Assembly: GCA_023389295.1 (NCBI GenBank)
Contig: JAEWEO010000325.1
Coordinates: forward strand, 1 to 15,639
Origin: Bacillota bacterium
GTDB taxonomy: Bacteria; Bacillota; Clostridia; Lachnospirales; Lachnospiraceae
Direction of reading: 5' to 3'
Length of the DNA stretch: 15,639 nucleotides
Position numbers and translations under genes: made by a program. The notes beneath the pieces are model-generated. The model was not told the origin of the DNA, searched no databases, and saw only the letters and a list, made by a program, of their open reading frames with translations. Within the stretch, counting starts at the first letter, position 1; every line of letters starts with the position of its first letter. Shown piece after piece: positions 6,383 through 14,139 of the stretch.

Positions 6383-7148
6383 GTATTGCATCTTTTGTTT
6401 TTAAGACGTCCTTTGCCAACTCTACAATTCTATCATCAGTCATACGGCCAGCCGGAGCAGAGATGCTAAATGCATTATTAGGCTGCCCATTATGGTTTCT
6501 TACACAGGCTGCAATGCATCGAACACCGATTTCATTCTCTTCATTATCAAGTGCAAAACCCTTCTCACGAATTCTGTTAAGTTCCTTCTTTAAACTAGAA
6601 AGTGTCGTAATTGTATGCTCCGTTTTCTTCTCAATCAAGCTGTTCTTCCAAATATATTCAACTTCTTCCTCGCTCATCTCAGCTAATATCGCCTTCCCAA
6701 CTGCTGAACAATAAAGCGGCCTTGCAAGGCCCACCTGAGAAGCCATACGAATAGCACTTTCCTGTGGATACAAAGGCGCAACCTTATCTAAATAGAACGC
6801 ATCCGTTCCTCTTCTTTGCACAAAATGAACCGTTTCTCTACAGTCATTAGCCAATCCGGCAAGTAAAGGATGTACCACCAATGCAATATCTACCTTAGAT
6901 AATATTTTTTCAGATAACTCTACAATCTTAAATGTAAGCTTATATTTACCTGTATCCTCCTGCTCCACATATCCCATATAGGTTAATGATAACAACAGTC
7001 TATGAACCGTACTTTTGTGCAAATTCAATCGAGCACTTAAGTCCATGAGTCCCATGGGTCCGGTTTCTGCCAAGGTTTCCATCACTCTGAAAATACGTTC
7101 CGCAGATTGCACCGGATTCTTTATTGAATTACTATTATCTTCTAACAT
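6363..7148 (-). CDS. kdgR: IclR-family transcriptional regulator (KdgR-like)
   Basis: 261 residues. The N-terminal winged helix spans about 15-80 (SAERIFRVMETLAETGPMGL, then HKSTVHRLLLSLTYMGYVEQ). The C-terminal IclR effector domain spans about 95-255 and includes the family hallmark GLARPLYCSAVGKAIL and the NEIGVRCIAACV block that lines the ligand pocket. The ATG at 7148 has a GGAAGG-type ribosome binding site. It is divergent from kdgA-kdgK, with one palindromic operator in front of each gene, the classical layout of a KDG-responsive local repressor. The ligand is likely KDG or KDPG, by analogy with KdgR; this and the gene name rest on context, since IclR proteins also control aromatic-acid pathways. 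A terminator overlaps its last codons. Confidence 0.9.
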   Translation of the reverse strand: MLEDNSNSIKNPVQSAERIFRVMETLAETGPMGLMDLSARLNLHKSTVHRLLLSLTYMGYVEQEDTGKYKLTFKIVELSEKILSKVDIALVVHPLLAGLANDCRETVHFVQRRGTDAFYLDKVAPLYPQESAIRMASQVGLARPLYCSAVGKAILAEMSEEEVEYIWKNSLIEKKTEHTITTLSSLKKELNRIREKGFALDNEENEIGVRCIAACVRNHNGQPNNAFSISAPAGRMTDDRIVELAKDVLKTKDAIQKVLGH

Positions 7149-7170
7149 AGTTCATTACCTTCCCTATTGA

Positions 7171-7185
7171 TTTCATATTATGAAA
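7171..7185. promoter_or_regulatory. IclR-type operator, copy 1 (iclR side)
   Basis: TTTCATATTATGAAA is a perfect 15-base palindrome (odd centre), flanked by a further partial symmetry ATTGA/TCAAT. It starts at about the predicted transcription start of the iclR gene, consistent with autoregulation. Confidence 0.8.
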
Positions 7186-7192
7186 CATCAAT

Positions 7193-7221
7193 AGTTTATC
7201 AGTTACTCTCTCAAAATTCAA
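7193..7221 (-). promoter_or_regulatory. Predicted promoter of the iclR gene
   Basis: On the minus strand, TTGAAT (7221-7216) and TAAACT (7198-7193) have a 17-base spacer, giving a start near 7186 directly at the operator. Confidence 0.55.
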
Positions 7222-7240
7222 TCATCAGACTACATTATTC

Positions 7241-7269
7241 TTGACAAATCACAATATAAAATCTATACT
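7241..7269 (+). promoter_or_regulatory. Strong sigma-A promoter of kdgA-kdgK
   Basis: A consensus TTGACA (7241-7246) and TATACT (7264-7269) with a 17-base spacer. The start is near 7276, and the operator at 7293-7311 lies in the leader. A near-consensus promoter with a downstream operator fits control by repression. Confidence 0.8.
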
Positions 7270-7292
7270 CAATGTATCTTACTACGAAACTT

Positions 7293-7311
7293 AGTTTCAT
7301 ATTATGGAACT
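7293..7311. promoter_or_regulatory. IclR-type operator, copy 2 (kdgA side)
   Basis: AGTTTCATATTATGGAACT is palindromic except for one base pair and shares the TTTCATATTATG core with copy 1 at 7171-7185. It abuts the ribosome binding site GAAGGAGA (7313-7320) of kdgA, so a bound repressor would block elongation. Confidence 0.8.
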
Positions 7312-7325
7312 AGAAGGAGAATAAT

Positions 7326-8288
7326 ATGAATGAAGTATTAGAAAAAATATCAAATTTAGGTATTGTACCTGTGATTGCACTAAATAACAAAGAGGACGCT
7401 GCTCCACTAGCGAAAGCATTATGTGATGGCGGTCTTCCATGTGCGGAGATAACCTTTCGGACAGAAGCTGCAGAGGAATCCATCCGTATTATGTCCAAAG
7501 CATATCCTGATATGTTAGTTGGTGCTGGCACCGTTCTAACAACGGAACAGGTTGACCGAGCTATAGCAGCAGGAGCAAAGTTCATCGTTAGTCCCGGATT
7601 AAATCCTAAGATTGTAAGATATTGTGTAGACAAGGGTATCACGATTACTCCCGGTTGCACGAATCCCAGCGATATCGAGCAAGCGATCGAATGTGGCCTT
7701 GAGGTTGTAAAATTCTTTCCTGCAGAAGCTAGCGGTGGAATTAATATGATAAAATCTATGGCTGCACCCTATACAAAAATGAAGTTTATGCCCACGGGAG
7801 GAATAACCCCCAAGAATCTGACGACTTATCTTGATTTTAATAAAGTTATAGCCTGTGGCGGAAGCTGGATGGTAAATAATGAATTGATGAAAGACGGTGA
7901 TTTCGAAGGAATTGTTGAACTAACAAAGGAAGCAGTATCTACAATGCTAGGCTTTGATTTGGCGCATATTGGTATTAATTCTACCAATGAGAGCGATGCC
8001 ACTTCCTTATCTTCTACCTTGGAAAGGATGCTAGGCGTTAAAAATAAAACAGGTAACAGCTCCATTTTCACAGGTAGTCTATTAGAGATTATGAAAACAC
8101 CTTATCTTGGTACAAACGGACATATCGCTATAAAAACAAATTATATTCATCGTGCTATCTATCATTTGGAAATGCGGGGATTTGAATTTGATATGGACAC
8201 AGCTAGATATGACGAGAATTGTAACTTAAAAACCGTGTATTTAAAAGGTGAATTTGGCGGGTTTGCATTTCACTTAGTACAAAAATAA
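7326..8288 (+). CDS. kdgA: KDPG aldolase with C-terminal VOC-like domain
   Basis: A 320-residue fusion. Residues 1-205 are a complete class I KDPG/KHG aldolase (the enzyme alone is about 210 residues): E41 in AEITFRT (general base), T69 in GAGTV, Schiff-base lysine K129 in VVKFFPAE, and the phosphate-binding PTGGI at 156-160. It splits 2-keto-3-deoxy-6-phosphogluconate into pyruvate and glyceraldehyde-3-phosphate. Residues about 210-320 form one VOC-like repeat pair: H214 (AHIGIN), E254 (LLEIM) and H266 (GHIAIK) fit the metal positions. The fourth position, normally Glu, reads H316 in FAFHLVQ. The added domain could be a second activity on the same route (isomerase, epimerase or mutarotase) or a scaffold. 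The ATG follows GAAGGAGA. It is first in the kdgA-kdgK operon under IclR control. The aldolase call is firm; the VOC call is good, its function unknown. Confidence 0.93.
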   Translation: MNEVLEKISNLGIVPVIALNNKEDAAPLAKALCDGGLPCAEITFRTEAAEESIRIMSKAYPDMLVGAGTVLTTEQVDRAIAAGAKFIVSPGLNPKIVRYCVDKGITITPGCTNPSDIEQAIECGLEVVKFFPAEASGGINMIKSMAAPYTKMKFMPTGGITPKNLTTYLDFNKVIACGGSWMVNNELMKDGDFEGIVELTKEAVSTMLGFDLAHIGINSTNESDATSLSSTLERMLGVKNKTGNSSIFTGSLLEIMKTPYLGTNGHIAIKTNYIHRAIYHLEMRGFEFDMDTARYDENCNLKTVYLKGEFGGFAFHLVQK

Positions 8289-8341
8289 GGATCATATCAT
8301 TGCAAGGATAGTGTTGTTTTTAGAAAGGAAGGGCTAGTATT

Positions 8342-9367
8342 ATGTCAAAAAGAATTATAACGTTTGGAGAAATTATGTTAAGACTTGCGCCAGAAGGGTA
8401 TTACCGGTTTGTCCAAACTGAGCAATATGAGGCTACCTTTGGTGGCGGTGAAGCTAATGTTGCTGTATCACTCGCTAACTTTGGATTAGATGCAGGATTT
8501 GTTAGTAAGTTGCCCAAACACGAGATTGGTCAGGCTGCGATTAACTCCTTGCGCCGTTATGGAGTCTCTACGAATTATATAACTCGTGGAGGTGATCGCG
8601 TCGGCATCTATTTTCTTGAAAAAGGTGCCAGCCAAAGACCGTCTAAAGTAATCTACGACCGCGCAGGCTCTTCTATAGCTACTGCCACAACCGCAGATTT
8701 TGATTGGAATACTATTTTTGAACATGTAGACTGGTTTCATTTTACCGGAATTACTCCTGCACTCGGCGATAATGTTACAGCAATATGCTTAGAAGCTTGT
8801 CAAATTGCAAAAGAAAAAGGTATCACAATCAGTTGTGATTTAAACTACCGTAATAAATTGTGGTCGAAGGAAAAAGCCCGCAAGGTAATGAGCGAACTAT
8901 GTACCTATGTAGATGTTTGTATTGCAAATGAAGAAGATGCAAGTGATGTTTTTGGCATTAAAGCATCTGATACCGATGTAACAACCGGTAAGGTAAATTA
9001 CGAAGGTTATAAAGAGGTTGCGAAGGAACTTGTGAATCAATTTGGTTTTCGTAAAGTTGCAATTACACTGCGAGAGTCCCTCTCTGCTAATGATAACAAC
9101 TGGGCAGCAATGCTTTATGATGGAACTGAATATTATTTTAGCAAAAAATATAATATGCATATTGTAGACCGAGTTGGTGGTGGAGATTCCTTTGGGGCGG
9201 GATTAATTTATTCCTGTTTAAATAACTTTGATCCACAGAAAACCATTGAGTTTGCAGTAGCCGCAAGCTGTTTAAAGCATAGTATAGAAGGTGATTTCAA
9301 TCAGGTATCCGTTGATGAAGTGTTAAAACTTGCCGGTGGCGATGCCTCAGGTCGTGTACAAAGATAG
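8342..9367 (+). CDS. kdgK: 2-keto-3-deoxygluconate kinase (PfkB/ribokinase family)
   Basis: 341 residues, the usual KdgK length. It transfers phosphate from ATP to KDG, making KDPG for the aldolase encoded just upstream. The N-terminal GGGEANVAVSLANFG motif binds the sugar acid. CDLNYRNKLW in the middle is typical of KDG kinases rather than fructokinases. The C-terminal PfkB signature GGGDSFGAG at 279-287 carries the catalytic Asp282 and the anion hole. The ATG at 8342 is preceded by AAAGGAAGG. It lies 53 bases after kdgA with no terminator between, so one operon. The product could in principle use 2-keto-3-deoxygalactonate as well; sequence does not tell. A stem-loop follows, then the convergent AraC gene. 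Confidence 0.93.
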   Translation: MSKRIITFGEIMLRLAPEGYYRFVQTEQYEATFGGGEANVAVSLANFGLDAGFVSKLPKHEIGQAAINSLRRYGVSTNYITRGGDRVGIYFLEKGASQRPSKVIYDRAGSSIATATTADFDWNTIFEHVDWFHFTGITPALGDNVTAICLEACQIAKEKGITISCDLNYRNKLWSKEKARKVMSELCTYVDVCIANEEDASDVFGIKASDTDVTTGKVNYEGYKEVAKELVNQFGFRKVAITLRESLSANDNNWAAMLYDGTEYYFSKKYNMHIVDRVGGGDSFGAGLIYSCLNNFDPQKTIEFAVAASCLKHSIEGDFNQVSVDEVLKLAGGDASGRVQR

Positions 9368-9384
9368 TTCATAAGTTAAGAAAG

Positions 9385-9434
9385 GAAAATCAAAGGAAAA
9401 CTGGCGAAGAAATGTTAGTTCTCCTTTGATTTTC
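9385..9434. terminator. Stem-loop between converging kdgK and araC genes
   Basis: GAAAATCAAAGGA (9385-9397) and TCCTTTGATTTTC (9422-9434) form a perfect 13-bp stem with a long 24-base loop. The AT-rich outer part offers short A and T runs on both sides, so it may serve both directions. The large loop and weak T-run make it an atypical terminator. Confidence 0.6.
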
Positions 9435-9497
9435 TATACTTTGTACTGATTAATAAAGCCATTCTGAACTTTGGTGTTAATTCTCAGAAAAATCACT

Positions 9498-10769
9498 TTA
9501 CTTACGCTTTGGGCAAGATTCCATAGCATGAACCTTGCGGTATTCCAACGGACTCATTTTATATGCATTTTTAAAGGAATCAACAAAGATCCTAACGTTG
9601 TTGTATCCCACAGCCTCAGCAATCTCATATGTTTTTAAATTAGTTCTCAGCACTAATTTAAGTGCCTCCTCCATTCTTACCTCTGTTAAATATGCCTTAA
9701 AGTTCTTGCCCGTAGCATTGCGAAATGAAGTACTAAAATAACTATGGCTCACATACATTAAATCTGCCATTTCCTTCAACGTCAGATCACGCATATAGTT
9801 TTTTCTGATATAGTCTTTTATCTGAATGACCTCATATACATTTCCCTGATCTACATTGTGATAAATCACCGGAATTAGATATTGATAAAAGTCCATGATA
9901 ACACTCTTTACTTCACTATAGGTATTTTGACCTCTTAGAATCTCCTGCATTTCTTCCTGCTTTGTTCTCCAGTTTGCTGCTTTCGGATTAAGATCCTTTA
10001 ACCTTTTACCTAGTTCACCAATGAACATAATACACCGATTAATGGCTGCATATTTATTTCCATAATGAATATATTTGATTGCGTCTAGGACATTGTCTAT
10101 CTTTTCATAGACCTTCTGATCCTTTGCCACAATATAGTTATAAACCTCCTCCATTAGTGGTTCATATACCTCAAAGGATAAGTTCTGTACTTTACCTATC
10201 TTCTTATAATCAATAATATCCTGTTCTTCAAAAAAATACAAATCATAAGCGCATTTTGCAGTCTCACAAGTTAATATCATCTGACCGGTATTGGTAATTA
10301 AGGTACCAATGCCTATATGTAGATCAATTCCATCTTCTTCTTTGATTACTGATCTGGCCTTCATAATATATTTATCAATAAAGCATTCTCTATCTTCTTC
10401 CGATATAACTGCTATAAGACTGCAGCAGCTATCCTCTTTTTTTACAACAAAGCCTGTTTTTGAGAGACTAAAAATCTCCTTGATCTTTTGATAAATTGAA
10501 AATTTTAATAGCAAATATTTTTCATAGGACATACTTTTGATTTTGTCTTCATCCAGTAAAACACCAAAGCATAATCCCACATAAATTTTACCGGTATACT
10601 CAATCCCAGAGTTAACGAATACTTCATAAATATCCTGATCTGAGACATCATTCTCATCCTTCTGGATTTCAATAATATCTGACGAATAAGTTTGAACCTG
10701 TTTGAAATCCACTTCATTCAATATCTTCGAATCACTTGCTTCATTCCTCTTCAATTCTAACGTATCCAT
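9498..10769 (-). CDS. AraC-family transcriptional regulator, YesN-like without receiver domain
   Basis: 423 residues. Residues about 311-415 hold the two helix-turn-helix units of AraC proteins (LTLKEMADLMYVSHSYFSTSF and YEIAEAVGYNNVRIFVDSFK, ending KMSPLEYRK). Residues roughly 70-210 (for example LHIGIGTLITNTGQMI, then AKCAYDLYFFEEQDIIDY) resemble the degenerate GGDEF-like middle domain of YesN response regulators. The N-terminal CheY-like receiver with its phosphorylated Asp is absent, and no membrane segment is seen, so this would be a soluble one-component sensor or one signalling through partner proteins. It sits downstream of the sugar-importer operon on the same strand, separated by a strong terminator, and converges with kdgK. 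It may activate the importer operon, as many such regulators do; that is inference. The ATG at 10769 has an AAAGG ribosome binding site. No clear promoter was found. Confidence 0.9.
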   Translation of the reverse strand: MDTLELKRNEASDSKILNEVDFKQVQTYSSDIIEIQKDENDVSDQDIYEVFVNSGIEYTGKIYVGLCFGVLLDEDKIKSMSYEKYLLLKFSIYQKIKEIFSLSKTGFVVKKEDSCCSLIAVISEEDRECFIDKYIMKARSVIKEEDGIDLHIGIGTLITNTGQMILTCETAKCAYDLYFFEEQDIIDYKKIGKVQNLSFEVYEPLMEEVYNYIVAKDQKVYEKIDNVLDAIKYIHYGNKYAAINRCIMFIGELGKRLKDLNPKAANWRTKQEEMQEILRGQNTYSEVKSVIMDFYQYLIPVIYHNVDQGNVYEVIQIKDYIRKNYMRDLTLKEMADLMYVSHSYFSTSFRNATGKNFKAYLTEVRMEEALKLVLRTNLKTYEIAEAVGYNNVRIFVDSFKNAYKMSPLEYRKVHAMESCPKRK

Positions 10770-10906
10770 CTATATTAACCTTTCTTCGACTAATGAAAAT
10801 TAAAGTTGTAAAAAATACCATTAATTAGCTTGATTTTCTCATAAATTCTACATTTTTACAAGACTAATTTTTACTATCTCATATCTACTATTCCTTCCCG
10901 ACGTAC

Positions 10907-10955
10907 AAAAAATCAAGTAACCGGTGAAGTTCCTCAACTTCGCTGATTACTTGAT
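10907..10955 (-). terminator. Rho-independent terminator of the sugar-importer/mutarotase operon
   Basis: Outer stem ATCAAGTAA (10912-10920) with TTACTTGAT (10947-10955), inner stem GAAGTT (10926-10931) with AACTTC (10936-10941), loop CCTC, with a small internal mismatch. On the minus strand it is followed by TTTTTT. It lies 74 bases after the mutarotase stop codon and before the AraC gene. The rest of the 10770-11028 gap shows nothing recognisable. Confidence 0.9.
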
Positions 10956-11028
10956 GATAAATTACTTCTTTATTAGGATTGAATGATATATAGCTAAAAT
11001 TTTATTATTTACAATTACTAAAAGCGGA

Positions 11029-11355
11029 TTATTTTAAATAAAATACTTCTCTCATGAATTTAATCGGTTCTTCTTCATTGAAATCAAAGGAACCTTCTAC
11101 CATTTTGGAGGTAATGGCGTTCCATCTATTACAGGCTTCACTTTTTGCTATGTATTCATTCGCCGCGGCAACATCATCACACTCAAAGCAATAGAAAAAT
11201 TGGTTCCCGTTCTGGAAAATGGAATAGTTACGATATCCTGCCTTCGTGTGTTCTTCTAAAATCTCCGGCCAAGGATCCAGATGTATTTTTACATATTCCT
11301 CCAAAAATTCTTCTTTTACCTTCCAAGTCCACGCATATTTGTTACTTTGCTGCAT
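11029..11355 (-). CDS. rhaM: L-rhamnose mutarotase family protein (RhaM-like)
   Basis: 108 residues; E. coli RhaM has 104. RhaM enzymes interconvert alpha and beta anomers of L-rhamnose in the cytoplasm, matching imported sugar to the isomerase. Conserved positions align without gaps in the N-terminal part: Y21, H25, W29-P30-E31 (E. coli Y18, catalytic H22, W26-P27-E28), then NYSIF, then RW at 77-78, and the C-terminal EVFYL signature. The second Trp of the E. coli RWW motif is Asn79 here. An upstream ATG at 11376 would add seven residues, but the ATG at 11355 has GAGG at proper distance. It is last gene of the importer operon, 198 bases after the binding protein, and ends at a strong terminator. 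A related L-fucose or other deoxysugar substrate is possible. Confidence 0.85.
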   Translation of the reverse strand: MQQSNKYAWTWKVKEEFLEEYVKIHLDPWPEILEEHTKAGYRNYSIFQNGNQFFYCFECDDVAAANEYIAKSEACNRWNAITSKMVEGSFDFNEEEPIKFMREVFYLK

Positions 11356-11468
11356 AATCATTACCTCACTTTTCATCTTAATACTTAATAATACAAACCA
11401 ACATCTATTCTATCATAAATGGATTAAAAATTATGGCTATGAATCTATTCTTAGTATAAATTGGAGTA

Positions 11469-11513
11469 AGGGCGTTTGCCTCGTAGCCAAAAGCCCGTCT
11501 CGCAATACGCCCT
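11469..11513. repeat. GC-rich stem-loop between binding-protein and mutarotase genes
   Basis: AGGGCGTTTGC (11469-11479) pairs with GCAATACGCCCT (11502-11513), with one bulged base; the loop is about 22 bases and also GC-rich. The element stands out from AT-rich surroundings and has no T-run on either strand, so it is not a standard terminator. It may be an mRNA processing or stabilising hairpin that sets a higher level of the upstream binding protein, or a copy of a dispersed intergenic repeat. Confidence 0.5.
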
Positions 11514-11553
11514 AATAAGGCATTATGTAATTATAGATTGATCTTACTCTGTA

Positions 11554-12717
11554 TTACAGTTTCTTGATCCAATCCTTCATGTTTACCTTGTAGAATACAT
11601 AAGGTGTGCCTGCTAATACAGCTGTACCACCATCTCCGTTATCATAAGCTTCATAGGTAGTAGCCGGATATTCACGGAAGGAAGCCATCTGGAAGCTGGA
11701 ACCAACGGAACCATCAAACGTACCATCAATAGTTGCTAAGGTAGAAGCTGCAGATACAGCACCAAGGTGAATAACATCCCAAAGCATCATGTAAGGGCAA
11801 GGGAAGGAGAATGCATCATCTGATTCACTTGCAGGCATGAACGACTGCATTTCAGAAGGCAAACCAAGGCCTGTTAATTTAATTGAACTATTCGAAGATT
11901 TTATGCTTTGTCCAGCAGCTGCGATACCCACTGTTGTAGGGGAAATGATACAGTCAACTTTGTTCTCTGCGATAAATGCCTGAGCCTGTGTTGTAGATTC
12001 TGTTAAGTCATCATTACCATATTTCTTGTCAAGCGTAGGGCTAACCTTACCTGCATAAACAGCATCCTGTAATTCAACTTCCATAGCTGCGATCCAACTA
12101 TTCTGTACCGGAGTATCGATGGAAGCAGAAAGTACACCAAGAACAATTTCATCACCGGAATAGCTTGACAATCCAGTTTCAACAGCAGCTTTCATGTTGC
12201 CGTCTTCCGGATAATCAATACCAAGGGTAATTAGTACTGCTGCCTGTACAAGGTAAGCACCAATATCGCTGGTCTGAGCCTGGTTAACATGTGTTGTACG
12301 ATACTCTGCACTTGCTGCTGAGTCGATGGATGTAATTTCAATACCTGCTTCTTTTGCCTTCTTAAATACTTCGTCATAACCTGCATCACCGTTAGTGGAA
12401 ATGGTAATGGAAGCAACTTTCTGTGTAATTAACTCATCGAGTAATTGAACCTGAGCTGCAACGGTAGTTTCTGCAGGACTCTTATAAACAGCTTTTTCTC
12501 CTTTTGATTCCATGTACTCATTAAAACCTTCAAACATCAGATCACCGAACGTATTACCGGTTGATTTGAACATGAAAACATGAGCTCCCTCCAAAGATCC
12601 GCTGTTTCCCTTTGATTGATCAGTTCCAGTCTGCTTTGTTGTTGAGCAGCCTGCCATTGCACTTGCAACTAATGATAATGTTAAACCAAGTGCTAATAAT
12701 TTCTTAAATTTTTTCAT
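11554..12717 (-). CDS. Sugar ABC transporter substrate-binding lipoprotein (RhaS-like)
   Basis: 387 residues from the ATG at 12717. The first 25 or so residues form a lipoprotein signal peptide (MKKFKKLLALGLTLSLVA, lipobox MAGC), so the mature protein is anchored outside the membrane by its Cys. A Ser/Thr/Gly-rich linker follows. The rest is a type 1 periplasmic-binding fold of the ribose/rhamnose cluster: HVFMFKSTGNTFGDLMFEG at its start, VASITISTNGD, and GLGLPSEM, a stretch typical of rhamnose-binding proteins (ABC RhaS). An ATG three codons earlier directly abuts GGAGG and is too close to be used. It lies 159 bases after the second permease gene, in the same direction. It captures the sugar for the permeases; rhamnose is the best guess because of the sequence and the linked mutarotase. 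Confidence 0.88.
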   Translation of the reverse strand: MKKFKKLLALGLTLSLVASAMAGCSTTKQTGTDQSKGNSGSLEGAHVFMFKSTGNTFGDLMFEGFNEYMESKGEKAVYKSPAETTVAAQVQLLDELITQKVASITISTNGDAGYDEVFKKAKEAGIEITSIDSAASAEYRTTHVNQAQTSDIGAYLVQAAVLITLGIDYPEDGNMKAAVETGLSSYSGDEIVLGVLSASIDTPVQNSWIAAMEVELQDAVYAGKVSPTLDKKYGNDDLTESTTQAQAFIAENKVDCIISPTTVGIAAAGQSIKSSNSSIKLTGLGLPSEMQSFMPASESDDAFSFPCPYMMLWDVIHLGAVSAASTLATIDGTFDGSVGSSFQMASFREYPATTYEAYDNGDGGTAVLAGTPYVFYKVNMKDWIKKL

Positions 12718-12876
12718 AGCATACATCCTCCATTTTTTTGTTTTACTAAGTGAATTGATTCTTCAACTCAACTTGTATATATAGAAACAGTCAAAGACCG
12801 TCTATACCGTAACCCCAGGTACTAATTTCATACTTTCTTACAGATATCCTGTGAAAGTTTTTTGATCACATATTTT

Positions 12877-14139
12877 CTATGCTGTTTTTTTGCTACTCTG
12901 TTTCTTATTTTCTGCCTTAATTTCAGTCTTTAGTTTTAAGGTCTGATCCTTACATTTTTCCTTAATTGCATTAATCTTTTCTTCGTACTTCTTAATCTTC
13001 TCTTCCTTCTCTGTCGCACTTAAGGAGGTATCCTTCTTCGTTTCTGTAATCAGACTCATAAGTGATTTTACTTCGCCTGCAGACTTAAGATTAATTGCTT
13101 CGATGTTCTTATTGTTGGCATACAGTAATTTAAGTTTGATATTTTCCATTAACTTTTTGTTAATATTAGGAATCAAAACTGCAATTATTAGGATAAAACC
13201 GATTAAAATCTTTCTTGAGTTAGCATCAACTCCGGCTAAACCTAAGGAGTAGGAAAGGAATGCCATAATCAGAGTAGAGATAACAGGTCCATATACCTTA
13301 CCCTTTCCACCATTTGTGGAGATACCACCAAGAACACAGATCGCAATGGCATCCAACTCATATCCGGTACCCATGGTAGAGCTTACGCCACCACCCATAC
13401 GACCTACAAAAAACATGGAGGTAATTCCAGCCATAATTCCCATAATGATGAATACGGTCATTTTCGTCCACTTTACACTAATTCCGGAGTAGTTTGCACA
13501 GGTATCATTATTACCTATGATATAAAGCTTACGGCCGAAAGTGGATTTATGTAGAATTACCATAAATGCCGCTGCCATCGCCAAGAATAGGATTAATGCT
13601 AGGGGAATACCAATTACATTAGTCCATGCTAGATCCACATAAAAACTGGGAAAATGCTTCAATACATTTACATCTAATATAATTTTTACAATCCCACGAA
13701 ATAACATGGAGGTAGAAATGGTAACAATAACGGAAGGCATTCCCATGAATGCAACCAAAAATCCATTAAACGCTCCACATAATCCACCGGCCAGTATTCC
13801 AAAAAGTACACAAAAGAATGTCGGAAGACCTGCATCAAAAGTCAAGCCGGTTACCATCGAAGACATAATCATAATGGATGCAACCGATACATCAATGTCT
13901 CCTAACATTAGAACAAAAATCATACCAAGGACTAGTGGCGACAAATCCATACCGGATTGTATAATTGACTGAATCGTACCGGGAGCAAAATATAAGTTAC
14001 TTTTTGTTATCATTAAAACCAAATTGATGAGTATAAGAATATATACTAATATCATTTCCCATTGAACGAGGAACTTTGATAAATCAAACTTATCTTTTAC
14101 TGTTAAGTTATATACCGGGGCTTTCGTTGTGCTAGCCAT
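12877..14139 (-). CDS. Sugar ABC transporter permease with long charged C-terminal tail (RhaQ/RbsC-like)
   Basis: 420 residues. Residues 1-324 are a normal BPD_transp_2 permease with eight to ten membrane segments, LGDIDVSVAS, GAFNGFLVAF and AICVLGGISTNGGKGK, which are hallmark blocks of ribose/rhamnose permeases. From residue 325 on, about 96 residues form a hydrophilic, Lys/Glu-rich and probably coiled-coil cytoplasmic tail (ATEKEEKIKKYEEKINAIKE near 375-394) ending KKQSSKKTA. Family members usually stop near 320-340 residues. Its ATG overlaps the stop codon of the preceding permease gene by one base (TAATG), and a GGGGGG stretch serves as ribosome binding site. It forms a heterodimeric channel with the other permease. 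The 150-base gap to the binding-protein gene shows only a small partial palindrome. Confidence 0.9.
   Translation of the reverse strand: MASTTKAPVYNLTVKDKFDLSKFLVQWEMILVYILILINLVLMITKSNLYFAPGTIQSIIQSGMDLSPLVLGMIFVLMLGDIDVSVASIMIMSSMVTGLTFDAGLPTFFCVLFGILAGGLCGAFNGFLVAFMGMPSVIVTISTSMLFRGIVKIILDVNVLKHFPSFYVDLAWTNVIGIPLALILFLAMAAAFMVILHKSTFGRKLYIIGNNDTCANYSGISVKWTKMTVFIIMGIMAGITSMFFVGRMGGGVSSTMGTGYELDAIAICVLGGISTNGGKGKVYGPVISTLIMAFLSYSLGLAGVDANSRKILIGFILIIAVLIPNINKKLMENIKLKLLYANNKNIEAINLKSAGEVKSLMSLITETKKDTSLSATEKEEKIKKYEEKINAIKEKCKDQTLKLKTEIKAENKKQSSKKTA

Noticed and set aside
7310..7660. Minus-strand open frame of 116 codons opposite kdgA
   Set aside because: It is antisense to a clear aldolase gene, shows no family motif and no convincing ribosome binding site.
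12727..12876. Promoter or operator in the gap before the binding-protein gene
   Set aside because: Only a short partial palindrome (ACAG-ATATC-CTGT) was seen, and a TTGACT box lacks a -10 at usable distance.
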